Origin: Salinisphaera sp. UBA1666
GTDB taxonomy: Bacteria; Pseudomonadota; Gammaproteobacteria; Nevskiales; Salinisphaeraceae
Direction: 5' to 3'
Assembly (NCBI GenBank): GCA_002320455.1
Contig: DCKU01000069.1
Location: 1-16,342 of the forward strand
Length of the DNA stretch: 16,342 nucleotides
Under the pieces are notes generated by a model that had not been told where the DNA came from, searched no databases, and was given only the letters and a program-made list of their open reading frames with translations. Position 1 is the first letter of the stretch; each line of letters opens with the position of its first letter. Positions 7,408 through 15,617 of the stretch are shown piece by piece. The position numbers and the translations under genes are program-made.

Positions 7408-9237
7408 TTAACCCTTCGCTGCGCGCTTGCGATCGGTTTCAGTCAGATGCCGCTTGCGCACGCGCACGTTGGTGGGGGTGACCTCGACCAGCTCGTCGTC
7501 GTTAATGAACTCGAGCGCCTGTTCCAGGGTCATGCGCACCGGCGGAACCAGCTGGATGTTCTCGTCCGAGCCGGCAGCACGCACGTTGGTCAGCTGCTTG
7601 GCTTTCTGAACGTTGACGGTCAGATCGTTCTCGCGCGAGTGGATACCGACGACCATGCCTTCATAAATCTCGTCGTTGGGCGCAATCATCATCTTGCCGC
7701 GGTCCTGGAGATTGAAGATAGCGAAGGCCACGGCCTTGCCGCCGGCGTTGGCGATCAGCACGCCTTTCTGGCGCTGGCCGATATCGGTGCCCCCGATGGC
7801 ACCGTAGTGGTCGAATACGTGGGTGACGATGCCGCTGCCCGAGGTCAGGCTCATGAACTCGGTCTGGAAACCGATCAGCCCGCGCGAGGGGATGATGAAC
7901 TCCAGACGCGTACGGCCCTTGCCGTCCGGCACCATGTTCTGCAGCACGCCGCGGCGCTGTTGCAGGTTGTCGATCACCGAGCCCTGGTCGTCGTCCTGGA
8001 TGTCACACATCAGCTGCTCGTAGGGCTCTTGCAGCTCGCCGTCGACCTCGCGAGTGACCACTTCCGGACGCGAGACCGACAGCTCATAGCCTTCACGGCG
8101 CATGGTTTCCAACAGCACCGAGAGATGCAGCAGGCCACGGCCGGAAACCTTGAACTTGTCGGCGTCGCCGCCTTGCTCGACGCGCAGCGCCACGTTGGAC
8201 TTGAGCTCGCGCTCCAGGCGCTCGCGGATCTGGCGCGAGGTCAGATAATCGCCTTCCTTGCCGGCCATGGGCGATTTATTGACCTCGAAGGTCATGCTCA
8301 TGGTCGGCTCGTCGACCGTCAGGCGGGGCAAGCCCTCCGGCTGGGCCGGGTCACACAGGGTGTCGGAGATATCCAGATCGTTCATGCCGGTCAGGGCCAC
8401 GATATCGCCAGCCTGGGCAGAATCGACCTCGACGCGGTTCAGGCCCAGAAAGCCGAATACGCCGGCGATCTTGGCGTTACGTTTGGCACCTTCACGGTCG
8501 ACGATGGCGATCTGCATGCCGGGCTTGACCGTGCCGCGGGCGATACGCCCAATGCCGATCTGACCCACGAAGCTGTTGTAGTCCAGCGTGGTGATCTGCA
8601 TCTGGAAAGCGCCTTCCAGATTCACCGGCGGCGGGGCCACGCGCTCGGTAATCGTGCGGAACAAGGGCAGCATGTCGCCTTCGCGCACGGACTCGTCCAT
8701 GCCGGCATAACCGCCCAGCGCGGAGGCATACACCACCGGGAAGTCAAGCTGCTCGTCGGTCGCCCCCAAGGAGTCGAACAGATCAAAGGTTTCGTTCAAG
8801 ACCCAGTCGGGCCGGGCGCCGTCGCGGTCAATCTTGTTGATGACCACGATGGGCTTCAGGCCCAGTTCGAACGCTTTTTCGGTGACGAAGCGGGTCTGGG
8901 GCATGGGCCCGTCGACCGCATCGACCAGAAGCAGCACCGAATCCACCATCGACAGCACGCGCTCGACCTCGCCACCAAAGTCGGCGTGGCCGGGGGTGTC
9001 GACGATGTTGATGTGATAGACCTTGTCCTCGTCCGGGTCGCGCCACTCGATGGCGGTGTTCTTCGAGGTGATCGTGATGCCGCGCTCTTTCTCCAGATCG
9101 TTGGAGTCCATGATCCGGTCGGCCACGTCATCGCGCGCGTCGAACGTACCCGACTGACGCAACAGACAGTCGACGAGCGTCGTCTTGCCGTGGTCGACGT
9201 GGGCGATGATCGCGATATTGCGAAGATTTTCGATCAT
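7408..9237 (-). CDS. typA: Translational GTPase TypA/BipA
   Basis: TypA/BipA is a ribosome-binding translational GTPase related to EF-G and LepA; it helps 50S subunit assembly and stress or cold adaptation. The 609 residues match the family length. Visible are the P-loop AHVDHGKT (12-19), switch [26 protein letters not shown] (G4), a domain II stretch, the switch I region [13 protein letters not shown], and the BipA-specific C-terminal part with [19 protein letters not shown] and a basic end [18 protein letters not shown] 9237 begins [17 protein letters not shown] exactly as in other TypA proteins, although no Shine-Dalgarno is seen in front of it. It is divergent from the MFS gene, 135 bp apart. 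Confidence 0.98.
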   Translation of the reverse strand: MIENLRNIAIIAHVDHGKTTLVDCLLRQSGTFDARDDVADRIMDSNDLEKERGITITSKNTAIEWRDPDEDKVYHINIVDTPGHADFGGEVERVLSMVDSVLLLVDAVDGPMPQTRFVTEKAFELGLKPIVVINKIDRDGARPDWVLNETFDLFDSLGATDEQLDFPVVYASALGGYAGMDESVREGDMLPLFRTITERVAPPPVNLEGAFQMQITTLDYNSFVGQIGIGRIARGTVKPGMQIAIVDREGAKRNAKIAGVFGFLGLNRVEVDSAQAGDIVALTGMNDLDISDTLCDPAQPEGLPRLTVDEPTMSMTFEVNKSPMAGKEGDYLTSRQIRERLERELKSNVALRVEQGGDADKFKVSGRGLLHLSVLLETMRREGYELSVSRPEVVTREVDGELQEPYEQLMCDIQDDDQGSVIDNLQQRRGVLQNMVPDGKGRTRLEFIIPSRGLIGFQTEFMSLTSGSGIVTHVFDHYGAIGGTDIGQRQKGVLIANAGGKAVAFAIFNLQDRGKMMIAPNDEIYEGMVVGIHSRENDLTVNVQKAKQLTNVRAAGSDENIQLVPPVRMTLEQALEFINDDELVEVTPTNVRVRKRHLTETDRKRAAKG

Positions 9238-9250
9238 GGTGTGGGCCGAG

Positions 9251-9275
9251 GCGTTTGCGAAAACGCGGCATTATC
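9251..9275 (-). promoter_or_regulatory. Candidate typA -10 box and leader hairpin
   Basis: On the minus strand GATAAT (9275-9270) matches the -10 consensus at 5 of 6 positions; no convincing -35 is seen. Just downstream, GCGTTT-TCGC-AAACGC (9266-9251) is a perfect 6-bp stem with a 4-nt loop that ends 13 nt before the typA ATG, where a Shine-Dalgarno would normally be found. The 135-bp divergent region 9238-9372 otherwise shows nothing I can name. Confidence 0.35.
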
Positions 9276-9372
9276 AGGCATTGCAGCGTCTGCGGCTAGC
9301 CAAAAGTCGTAAATCAATAGCGCCGGGCTTATCATTTGCCGCGCCACCCTGTCCGTACAAGGCCTGCCAGCG

Positions 9373-10587
9373 ATGCCTGAACACGCTGCAAGCGACATGC
9401 GATACCTAGAGCGCGGCAGCCGCGAGTACCGACGCGCCAACCTGGCGCTGTTCGCCGCCGGGTTCGCCACGTTTTCGTCGATGTATTCGGTTCAACCGCT
9501 GATGCCGCTGTTTTCAGAGACGTTTGGCGTCTCGGCGGCCATGTCGAGTCTATCGTTGTCGGTTACCACGGGCGTGCTGGCGTTCACGCTGTTCGTGGCC
9601 GGATTGATGTCGGGCGCGATCGATCGTCGCCGCGTCATGCTGGCCTCACTGATCGCATCTGCGGTGCTGTCTCTGCTGGCTGCATTCGCCCCCGGCTGGA
9701 ACAGCCTGCTCGTCGCTCGCGCGCTGGAAGGGTTCGCGCTCGGCGGCGTGCCGGCACTGGCTATTGCGTACCTATCGGAGGAAATCAAGCCGGCCGATCT
9801 GGGCACGGCCACGGGGCTGTATATCGCCGGCACCGCGGTCGGCGGCATGGGCGGGCGCGTGATCGCCGGACTTGTCGCCGATATGGCCGGCTGGCGCGTT
9901 GCCATGGCCACGCTCGGCAGCATCGGGCTGGCTGCGGCCGTGGTGTTTGTCGTTCTGTTGCCCAACTCGCGGAACTTCGTAGCGCGTCGGGGGCTGTCGA
10001 TTCGCGAACATGCGGGCCCTGTAGCTGCACATATGCGGCATCGCGCGCTGCCGTGGGTGTTCTTTTGCGGCTTCACGCTGATGGGCGCGTTCGTCACGGT
10101 CTACAACTATGTGGCCTATCGGCTCGCCGAACCGCCGTTTTCGCTGGGCCAGGGCGCCATCGGCGCTGTGTTCACGATTTATATTCTTGGCGTATTGACC
10201 TCGGCGATGGCGGGCCGCGTGGCTGATCGTACCGGCCGGCCGCCGGTGCTGATCGTGGGTGTGTTGCTGATGGCCGTCGGGCTGGCTATTACCTGGGCCG
10301 ATTCGCTGATTGCGGTGGTCATGGGCATCGGGCTGTTGACCATCGGCTTTTTTGCCGGCCATGCCACCGCCAGTGGCTGGGTGGGGCTGCTGGCCGACCA
10401 CGGCAAGGGCCATGCCGCCGGCCTGTATCTACTGGGCTATTATCTGGGTTCCAGCCTGCTTGGCGCGCTTGGCGGTCTGTTCTGGAGCCATTCGGCGTGG
10501 ACCGGCGTTACGGTGATGGTCAGCGTCATACTGGGCTGCGCGCTGGCCGCCACGCTGCGCCTGGCGGCCTGGCAGTATCGCGGCTAG
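9373..10587 (+). CDS. MFS transporter, YnfM-like (drug-efflux-type)
   Basis: The 404-residue protein is a 12-helix major facilitator superfamily transporter of the inner membrane. It resembles E. coli YnfM: an N-terminal FSSMYSVQPLMPLFSETFGV segment, then SLSLSVTTGVLAFTLFVAG, the loop 2-3 motif GAIDRRRVML, VPALAIAYLSEEI, and GLYIAGTAVGGMGGRVI in helix 5. YnfM-type proteins are proton-coupled exporters of poorly defined substrates, with reports of arabinose and drug efflux. Helices are regularly spaced with a cytosolic central loop around residue 200 (NSRNFVARRGLSIREH). ATG 9373 is used; AAGG lies about 11 nt upstream and an ATG at 9400 is an alternative. Its stop codon overlaps that of convergent mntH by 3 bp (within CTAG). 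Confidence 0.93.
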   Translation: MPEHAASDMRYLERGSREYRRANLALFAAGFATFSSMYSVQPLMPLFSETFGVSAAMSSLSLSVTTGVLAFTLFVAGLMSGAIDRRRVMLASLIASAVLSLLAAFAPGWNSLLVARALEGFALGGVPALAIAYLSEEIKPADLGTATGLYIAGTAVGGMGGRVIAGLVADMAGWRVAMATLGSIGLAAAVVFVVLLPNSRNFVARRGLSIREHAGPVAAHMRHRALPWVFFCGFTLMGAFVTVYNYVAYRLAEPPFSLGQGAIGAVFTIYILGVLTSAMAGRVADRTGRPPVLIVGVLLMAVGLAITWADSLIAVVMGIGLLTIGFFAGHATASGWVGLLADHGKGHAAGLYLLGYYLGSSLLGALGGLFWSHSAWTGVTVMVSVILGCALAATLRLAAWQYRG

Positions 10588-11891
10588 CCAAATAGCGTTC
10601 GTGCCAGTAGAAAAATATTCAGCGCGATGATCAAGGCCGCCACACACCAGGCCACCATGGTGGTGCTGCGCCGGTTGACCAGATTACCCATGATCTGGCG
10701 GTTAGAGCAGAAGATCAGCAGCGGAATCAGCGCGAAGGGAATACCGAAAGACAGCACCACTTGGCTCATGACAAGTGCGGTAGTCGGGTCCACGCCCATG
10801 GCCAGAACAGCCAGCGCCGGCGCCATGGTGATAAGCCGGCGCAGCAAGAGCGGAATTCGTCGGTTGATATAGCCCGACATGATGATCTGGCCGCTCATCG
10901 TGCCGACCGACGAGCTGGAAAAACCGCTGGCCAGCAGGCCAACGCCGAACAGAATCGCAGCCAGACTTCCGGCCTCGGTATCCAGATGCGCGAATGCGCC
11001 TTCTAGCGTGGAGACCACCTCGGTACTGCCATAGAACAGCCCGGCTGCCATGACCAGCATCGCACCGTTGATGAGCCCGGCGATGCCCATGGCGATTAAG
11101 ATGTCGGCCATCTCGAATTTGAAGATCTTGGCCCGCTCGGCCTCGTTACGGCCCACCACCCGGCGCTGCATGAGTGCGGAGTGCAGATAGATAACGTGTG
11201 GCATGACCGTGGCCCCGAGGATACCCGCGGCCAGCAACAGGCTGTCCGCGCCGTCCAGCGTGGGCACGAACAACCCGTGCAGGACGGCGCTACCGTCCGG
11301 CTGGGCGATGAATACTTCGTAGGCAAACGACACCACGACCACACCGACGAGCGTGCCGATGCCGGCTTCCAGCCAGCGAAACCCGCGCCGTTGCAGCTCC
11401 AGCAACACGAATGAGGCCACGCCCGTGATCACGGCTGCCGGAAACAGCGGAATACCGAACAATAGGTACAACCCCAGTGCGCCGCCGATGAACTCGGCCA
11501 AGTCGGTGGCGATGGCGATGAACTCGGCCTGTAGCCACAGGCCGATCGTGACGGGCCGCGAAAATCGCTCGCGGGATACTTCGGGCAGATTCTTGCCGGT
11601 GGCGATCCCCAGCTTGGCCGACATGGACTGGATCAGAACGGCCATGATATTCGAGACCAGTACCACCCAGAGCAGGGTATAACCGTAGGTCGAACCCGCC
11701 TGGATGTTGGTGGCGAAATTGCCCGGATCGATATAAGCCACGGCCGCGATGAACGCCGGGCCCAGAAAGGGCAGAAAACGCTTGAGCCCGGTCTGGCGGC
11801 CGTCCAAGGCTGCGGCGGCCGCGCGCTGGGTCGCATTTTCACCGGGCAACACATCGCCGTGCTGCGATGCATTGGAAGACATATCGCTCAT
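10584..11891 (-). CDS. mntH: Nramp-family Mn2+/divalent-metal:H+ symporter MntH
   Basis: MntH imports Mn2+ (and Fe2+, Cd2+ and similar ions) with protons across the inner membrane. The 435-residue protein has the two metal-site helices: AYIDPGN (52-58) in helix 1, with Asp55 and Asn58, and MPHVIYLHSAL (230-240) in helix 6, where Met230 is the soft ligand that favours transition metals over Ca2+ or Mg2+. The helix 10 region around ATVMPH-linked GTMSGQIIMSGY is also family-typical. ATG 11891 (MSDMSS) is preferred; the frame is open to 11948, and ATG 11882 is another option. None has an obvious ribosome-binding site. The 35-residue N-terminal hydrophilic extension is somewhat long. The gene is monocistronic, convergent with the MFS gene and divergent from the PhoD-like gene, with palindromes in the shared promoter region. 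Confidence 0.95.
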   Translation of the reverse strand: MSDMSSNASQHGDVLPGENATQRAAAAALDGRQTGLKRFLPFLGPAFIAAVAYIDPGNFATNIQAGSTYGYTLLWVVLVSNIMAVLIQSMSAKLGIATGKNLPEVSRERFSRPVTIGLWLQAEFIAIATDLAEFIGGALGLYLLFGIPLFPAAVITGVASFVLLELQRRGFRWLEAGIGTLVGVVVVSFAYEVFIAQPDGSAVLHGLFVPTLDGADSLLLAAGILGATVMPHVIYLHSALMQRRVVGRNEAERAKIFKFEMADILIAMGIAGLINGAMLVMAAGLFYGSTEVVSTLEGAFAHLDTEAGSLAAILFGVGLLASGFSSSSVGTMSGQIIMSGYINRRIPLLLRRLITMAPALAVLAMGVDPTTALVMSQVVLSFGIPFALIPLLIFCSNRQIMGNLVNRRSTTMVAWCVAALIIALNIFLLARTLFG

Positions 11892-11940
11892 GACAGTACC
11901 GACCGGAAAAATCTCTAAGAGTTGCCATCGACAACAAATA

Positions 11941-11976
11941 TTAGCCAAGGCTTAGATTACGCCTATCCTAGGCGTA
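11941..11976. promoter_or_regulatory. Two tandem inverted repeats in the mntH/PhoD divergent promoter region (candidate metalloregulator operators)
   Basis: TACGCCTA-TCC-TAGGCGTA (11958-11976) is a perfect 8-bp inverted repeat with a 3-bp spacer. Immediately beside it TTAGCC-AA-GGCTTA (11941-11954) is a second dyad with 5 of 6 pairs matching. Both lie 50-85 bp upstream of the mntH start. mntH genes are normally repressed by MntR or Fur-type regulators through short dyads close to the promoter; these sequences do not match the E. coli MntR box closely, so the regulator is inferred only as a DtxR/MntR- or Fur-like protein. Confidence 0.5.
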
Positions 11977-12013
11977 TCGACAAGCCTTTCGTCGGGGTAC
12001 AACGCGAGAGCGG

Positions 12014-12019
12014 TATAAT
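12014..12019 (+). promoter_or_regulatory. Consensus -10 box (TATAAT) directly before the PhoD-like gene
   Basis: TATAAT lies at 12014-12019, only 8 bp before the ATG at 12028. The usual start point about 7 bp downstream would give an mRNA with almost no leader. A -35 near 11990 is weak (no good TTGACA). No Shine-Dalgarno precedes the ATG, which fits leaderless translation. Confidence 0.5.
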
Positions 12020-12027
12020 CGGCTGCC

Positions 12028-13950
12028 ATGAAAGAAACAGACTGCAACGTCGCTGACGTTGTGATTGCCGGGCCGATACTCCGGCGCGTGAGCCGCCGCC
12101 GTATCGGTCTGTGGCTGGTCACGACGCACCAGACACCGTTGACGCTCGCTTTATTCGGCCCAAACGACGAAGCGTTCGCCCAGATTGATACGACGGCCTA
12201 TCGCACGGCGTTTCGTGTCGGTGAACATGCGATCATCCAGATGCTGGATATCGATCTGGCCGATGCCGGCGCGCCCGAGCTGGCGCTCGATACGCCGATC
12301 GGCTATGACCTGTTGATCGGCGGTGAGCAGGCCTCGCTTGCCGCTGCCGAGCCGGGGTTGTGCTATCCGGGTGAACGCATTCCGCGCTTTATCCTGCGGC
12401 AGCGTTTGGCCCACGTTTTGCACGGGTCGTGTCGTCGTCCGCATCATCCTTCGGGCGACGGCATGCGTGCCGCGGATGACTGGCTGGCCGAGCGTCGGGC
12501 CGATCCGGCGGTCTGGCCGGATCTGATGCTGCTCACGGGCGATCAGATCTATGCCGACGATGTCGCCACGCCCATGCTGCGCGCAATCCATGCCGCGATC
12601 GAACGCTACGGTCTGCTGGCAGAGACGCTGGAAGGCGCGACCGTGCCCGATAGCGCCGCACTGTATGCCAGCGCCGATACCTACGGCCGACGCGATGCGC
12701 TCCTGCCGCAAGAGCGGGCCAATCGGGCGCTGCGCGAACGTTTCTTCGGCGGCACCGAAAAGCCGGTGTTCACCTCGGCATCGTCAGCCAATCATCTGAT
12801 CACGCTGGCCGAAGTCCTCGCGATGTATCTATTGACGTGGTCGGATACACCCTGGCGGGGCCTGCATGTGCAACGCCCCTCGCTTGATGCCGAGCAGCGC
12901 GAGCGCTGGGACAGCGAAGCGCCCGTTATCGACGAATTCGTGGCCGAGCTCCGACAGACACGACGTCTGTTGGCCAACGTCCCGACGGTGATGATTTTCG
13001 ACGATCACGACATCACCGACGACTGGAACCTCACGGCTGAATGGGCCGATACGGCCTATGGCCATCCGTTCTCCCGGCGGATCATCGGCAACGCGCTGAT
13101 CGCCTACACGCTGTGTCAGGCCTGGATGAACGCGCCCCAGCCGTTTTCCGACACTTTGGCCGCGCCCATGAACGCGCTCTTCGACCAGCCGAGCGCCGAA
13201 GCGCAGGACCGGCTGATCGATTCGCTGCTGGACTTCGGCGACTGGCACTACACGCTGGATACCGAGCCGGCGGTCGTGGTTCTGGACACGCGCATGCACC
13301 GCTGGCGGCGCACGGTCAAAACACATCGTCCGTCGGGGCTCATGGACTGGGAGGCGTTGATCGATATGCAAAGCGCACTGACCGGTCGCCGCAGCGCGGT
13401 CATCGTCTCGGCCGCCCCCGTATTCGGCGTCAAACTCATCGAGAACGTACAGAAAATCTTTACGTTCTTTGGCAAGCCCTTGATGGTCGATGCCGAGAAC
13501 TGGATGGCCCATCGCGGGGCCGCCGTGGCCATGCTCCAGATTCTGTCGCACCGTCGCACGCCGGAAAACTTCACCATTCTCTCGGGCGACGTGCATTACT
13601 CGTTTGTCTACGACGTCGTGCTGCGCCACCGACCCGAAGCACAGCGGATCTGGCAGATCGTGTCGTCGGGTGTGAAAAACGAGTTTCCCGAGCGTCTTCT
13701 GACCTGGTTCGACCGGCTTAACCGGTGGCTGTATGCCCCTTATTCGCCGCTCAACTGGTTTACCAAACGACGCCGGCTCAAGGTTTCACCGCGCCGCCCC
13801 GTGGGCCGCGGCGATGCCGGACGCCTGCTCAATCAGTCGGGCATGGGCTATGTGGGCTTCGACGACGAAGGCCGGCCAGCCGACATCGTTCAGATCGGCA
13901 CCGACGGTCAGCGTGTACGCTTCAAACAAACAACTGACATCGAAACGTAG
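12028..13950 (+). CDS. PhoD-like metallophosphatase (alkaline phosphatase D family)
   Basis: This 640-residue protein has the PhoD-like phosphatase fold. The metal-binding motifs are GSCRRP near 133-138, LLTGDQIYADD at 168-178, MIFDDHDITDDWN around 322-334, and SGDVHYSFVYD near 520-530. In Bacillus PhoD the centre holds Fe3+ and Ca2+ and cleaves phosphate mono- and diesters. Unlike that enzyme there is no Tat or Sec signal here; the chain opens with VIAGPILRRVSRRRIGLWLVTT (residues 12-33), the N-terminal beta domain, so a cytosolic enzyme is expected and its substrate is open. ATG 12028 follows a TATAAT box by 8 bp; a GTG at 12061 is the alternative start. A short inverted repeat (CAACGTC-GCT-GACGTTG, 12045-12061) lies in the first codons. 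The EF-hand gene follows after 7 bp. Confidence 0.9.
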   Translation: MKETDCNVADVVIAGPILRRVSRRRIGLWLVTTHQTPLTLALFGPNDEAFAQIDTTAYRTAFRVGEHAIIQMLDIDLADAGAPELALDTPIGYDLLIGGEQASLAAAEPGLCYPGERIPRFILRQRLAHVLHGSCRRPHHPSGDGMRAADDWLAERRADPAVWPDLMLLTGDQIYADDVATPMLRAIHAAIERYGLLAETLEGATVPDSAALYASADTYGRRDALLPQERANRALRERFFGGTEKPVFTSASSANHLITLAEVLAMYLLTWSDTPWRGLHVQRPSLDAEQRERWDSEAPVIDEFVAELRQTRRLLANVPTVMIFDDHDITDDWNLTAEWADTAYGHPFSRRIIGNALIAYTLCQAWMNAPQPFSDTLAAPMNALFDQPSAEAQDRLIDSLLDFGDWHYTLDTEPAVVVLDTRMHRWRRTVKTHRPSGLMDWEALIDMQSALTGRRSAVIVSAAPVFGVKLIENVQKIFTFFGKPLMVDAENWMAHRGAAVAMLQILSHRRTPENFTILSGDVHYSFVYDVVLRHRPEAQRIWQIVSSGVKNEFPERLLTWFDRLNRWLYAPYSPLNWFTKRRRLKVSPRRPVGRGDAGRLLNQSGMGYVGFDDEGRPADIVQIGTDGQRVRFKQTTDIET

Positions 13951-13957
13951 GTGGACT

Positions 13958-14407
13958 ATGTCGCTTTCACGAACCGCACTCGTCCTGTTTGTCGCCCTAG
14001 GCGGCTGTGTTGCCACGGCCTCAGCGGCGCCGCTGACCAGCGCCGATACCAACGGCGACGGCGCCATCAGCCGCGATGAGGCCATGCAGGCACAGAACGA
14101 TTCTTTTGACCGTCTGGACAACGACGGCAACGGCCAGCTCGACCCGGACGAGTTCGATGCCGGCCAGCCGAGCGCGCCAGAAGATGCCAGCAAGGCCGAC
14201 ATTGCACGTCGCAAGCAGGTCGTCTCTCGCTGGTTTAATCAGATTGACGCCGACGACAGCGGCCAGGTGAGTAAGGCCGAGTATCGAGATGCGGTTTCAC
14301 CGTATTTCGACCGGCTGGATGCCAATCACGACGGCAAGATCTCCCAGACCGAGCTGCGCGAAAGTTTCCAGGAGGTCGACGAGGCACAGGCTGAACTCGG
14401 CGGCTAG
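13958..14407 (+). CDS. Exported EF-hand calcium-binding protein (four EF-hands)
   Basis: The 149-residue protein has an N-terminal signal sequence followed by four 12-residue EF-hand loops: DTNGDGAISRDE (30-41), DNDGNGQLDPDE (54-65), DADDSGQVSKAE (97-108) and DANHDGKISQTE (121-132). All have Asp at position 1, Gly at 6 and Glu at 12, so all should bind Ca2+. The loops form two pairs separated by a linker around 68-90, like a small calmodulin-like module. The signal region ends either at a possible lipobox (LGGC, Cys17) or at a Sec site (ASA-AP, residues 22-25), so it is periplasmic or lipid-anchored. ATG 13958 has GGTGG about 4 nt upstream. It begins 7 bp after the PhoD-like gene, indicating co-transcription. 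Confidence 0.9.
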   Translation: MSLSRTALVLFVALGGCVATASAAPLTSADTNGDGAISRDEAMQAQNDSFDRLDNDGNGQLDPDEFDAGQPSAPEDASKADIARRKQVVSRWFNQIDADDSGQVSKAEYRDAVSPYFDRLDANHDGKISQTELRESFQEVDEAQAELGG

Positions 14408-14471
14408 CGGATCATCGTGACGTTCGGGATCACACGGCACATGCCGTCGAAATAAATCCAACAGCGCGCGG

Positions 14472-14501
14472 GCCGGCGGCGGACGTGTATCAGCCGCCGG
14501 C
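14472..14501. terminator. Hairpin between convergent genes (possible bidirectional terminator)
   Basis: GCCGGCGGC (14472-14480) and GCCGCCGGC (14493-14501) form a perfect GC-only 9-bp stem with a 12-nt loop, 65 bp after the EF-hand stop and 8 bp before the esterase stop. Neither strand has a clear T-run, so it may stop transcription inefficiently or with Rho, or act as an mRNA 3' stabiliser. Confidence 0.5.
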
Positions 14502-14509
14502 TTGCCGGC

Positions 14510-15568
14510 TCATTGATCCGGCTCGTGCTCGGCGTGTAAGGCTTCGCGGATGTACGTGGCAGCCTGCTGCAGCGCGCGATCAGCCTCTCGAACGCCACCG
14601 GCCAGGTTGAGATAGCCGTGGATGAGCCCGGCCTCGCGCTCGAGCGTGACCGCCACGCCCGCAGCGCGTAGTGCCTCGGCGTAGGCTTCCCCCTCATCAC
14701 GCAGCGGATCGAAGCCGCCGGTCTGAACCAGCGCGGGCGCCAACCCTGTCAGCTCGCCGTACAGCGGCGATACGCGCGGATCCTTCTTGTCCATATCAGC
14801 CGGCACGTAGTGACTCTCGAACCAGTCCATGGATGCTTTCTCGAGAAAAAACCCTTCGGCGAATAGATCCTTCGACGCACGGTCTTCGAAAAAATCGACC
14901 ACCGGATAGAACAGCGCCTGATAGCAGGGCGGATGGGCATCGTGTTTGGTTTGCTGGGCGACGATCGCGGCCAGATTGCCGCCGGCGCTGTCCCCGGCTA
15001 CGGCCAGACGGCCGGCGTCTAGACCCAGCTCATCGGCCTGTGCGGCAACACTTCGGAAGGCGGCCACCGCGTCTTCCGAGGCAGCCGGCGCCGGCGATTC
15101 TGGGGCCAAGCGATAATCGATGGCAACCACGCCGCAGCAGGCATGATGGGCCAGTGCGCGACACACCGCGTCATGGGATTCCAGATCACCGACCACGAAG
15201 CCGCCGCCGTGCAAGAACACGATAGCCGGAACCTGCTGGTTGGCCGCGTCGGGCCGATACAGCCGCGCAGGAATATCCGGCCCGCCGGTGCGAGGCAGGG
15301 ATATCGATTTCGTCTCGATGTCAGCCGGCACGGTCGGGCCGAGCGTCCCCGACTGATCGCGCATCATGCGCCGCGCGGCATCGACCTGGCCGCCACCCAG
15401 GGCCACGCCCCGTGTCTTCATGATCTTGAGCAGCATCTGACACTGCAGATCGAGCGTCTGACCGTCTTTTTCGACCGGCTTGCCGGCCATGGCACGCAAC
15501 ACGCCCTCGGGCAGGCCGAGCAGGGCACGTGCCCCCAGGCTTTCCATACGTTGCTGAAAACGCCCCAT
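14510..15568 (-). CDS. Alpha/beta hydrolase, HSL-type (family IV) esterase/lipase
   Basis: This 352-residue protein is a hormone-sensitive-lipase-type esterase. The oxyanion motif HGGG is at 120-123, the nucleophile Ser194 is in GDSAGG (192-197), the acid is likely Asp287 in GGFDPLRDEG, and the base is His317 in LIHGYLNL. Other family features are DYRLAPE (151-157) and SEDAVAAFR. An N-terminal cap of about 80 residues precedes the core, as usual. The substrates are typically short- to medium-chain acyl esters; no signal peptide is seen, so it is likely cytosolic. ATG 15568 has GGGAGAG about 7 nt upstream. It follows the ABM-like gene by 49 bp on the same strand, possibly one transcript. Confidence 0.94.
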   Translation of the reverse strand: MGRFQQRMESLGARALLGLPEGVLRAMAGKPVEKDGQTLDLQCQMLLKIMKTRGVALGGGQVDAARRMMRDQSGTLGPTVPADIETKSISLPRTGGPDIPARLYRPDAANQQVPAIVFLHGGGFVVGDLESHDAVCRALAHHACCGVVAIDYRLAPESPAPAASEDAVAAFRSVAAQADELGLDAGRLAVAGDSAGGNLAAIVAQQTKHDAHPPCYQALFYPVVDFFEDRASKDLFAEGFFLEKASMDWFESHYVPADMDKKDPRVSPLYGELTGLAPALVQTGGFDPLRDEGEAYAEALRAAGVAVTLEREAGLIHGYLNLAGGVREADRALQQAATYIREALHAEHEPDQ

Positions 15569-15617
15569 CGTGATCTCTCCCTTTGTTGTTGTGATCGATG
15601 ACGACTGGATTAGGGCC

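Noticed and set aside
6351..7481. A 376-codon plus-strand frame opposite the GNAT/hydrolase gene.
   Set aside because: No recognisable motifs, and it is antisense to a complete well-conserved fusion protein.
7390..9312. A 640-codon open frame on the plus strand opposite typA.
   Set aside because: It is the GC-driven antisense shadow of typA. Its translation is His/Asp/Val-rich without domain motifs, while the minus strand gives a full TypA.
12829..13629. A 266-codon minus-strand frame inside the PhoD-like gene.
   Set aside because: Antisense shadow; the plus strand carries all phosphatase motifs.
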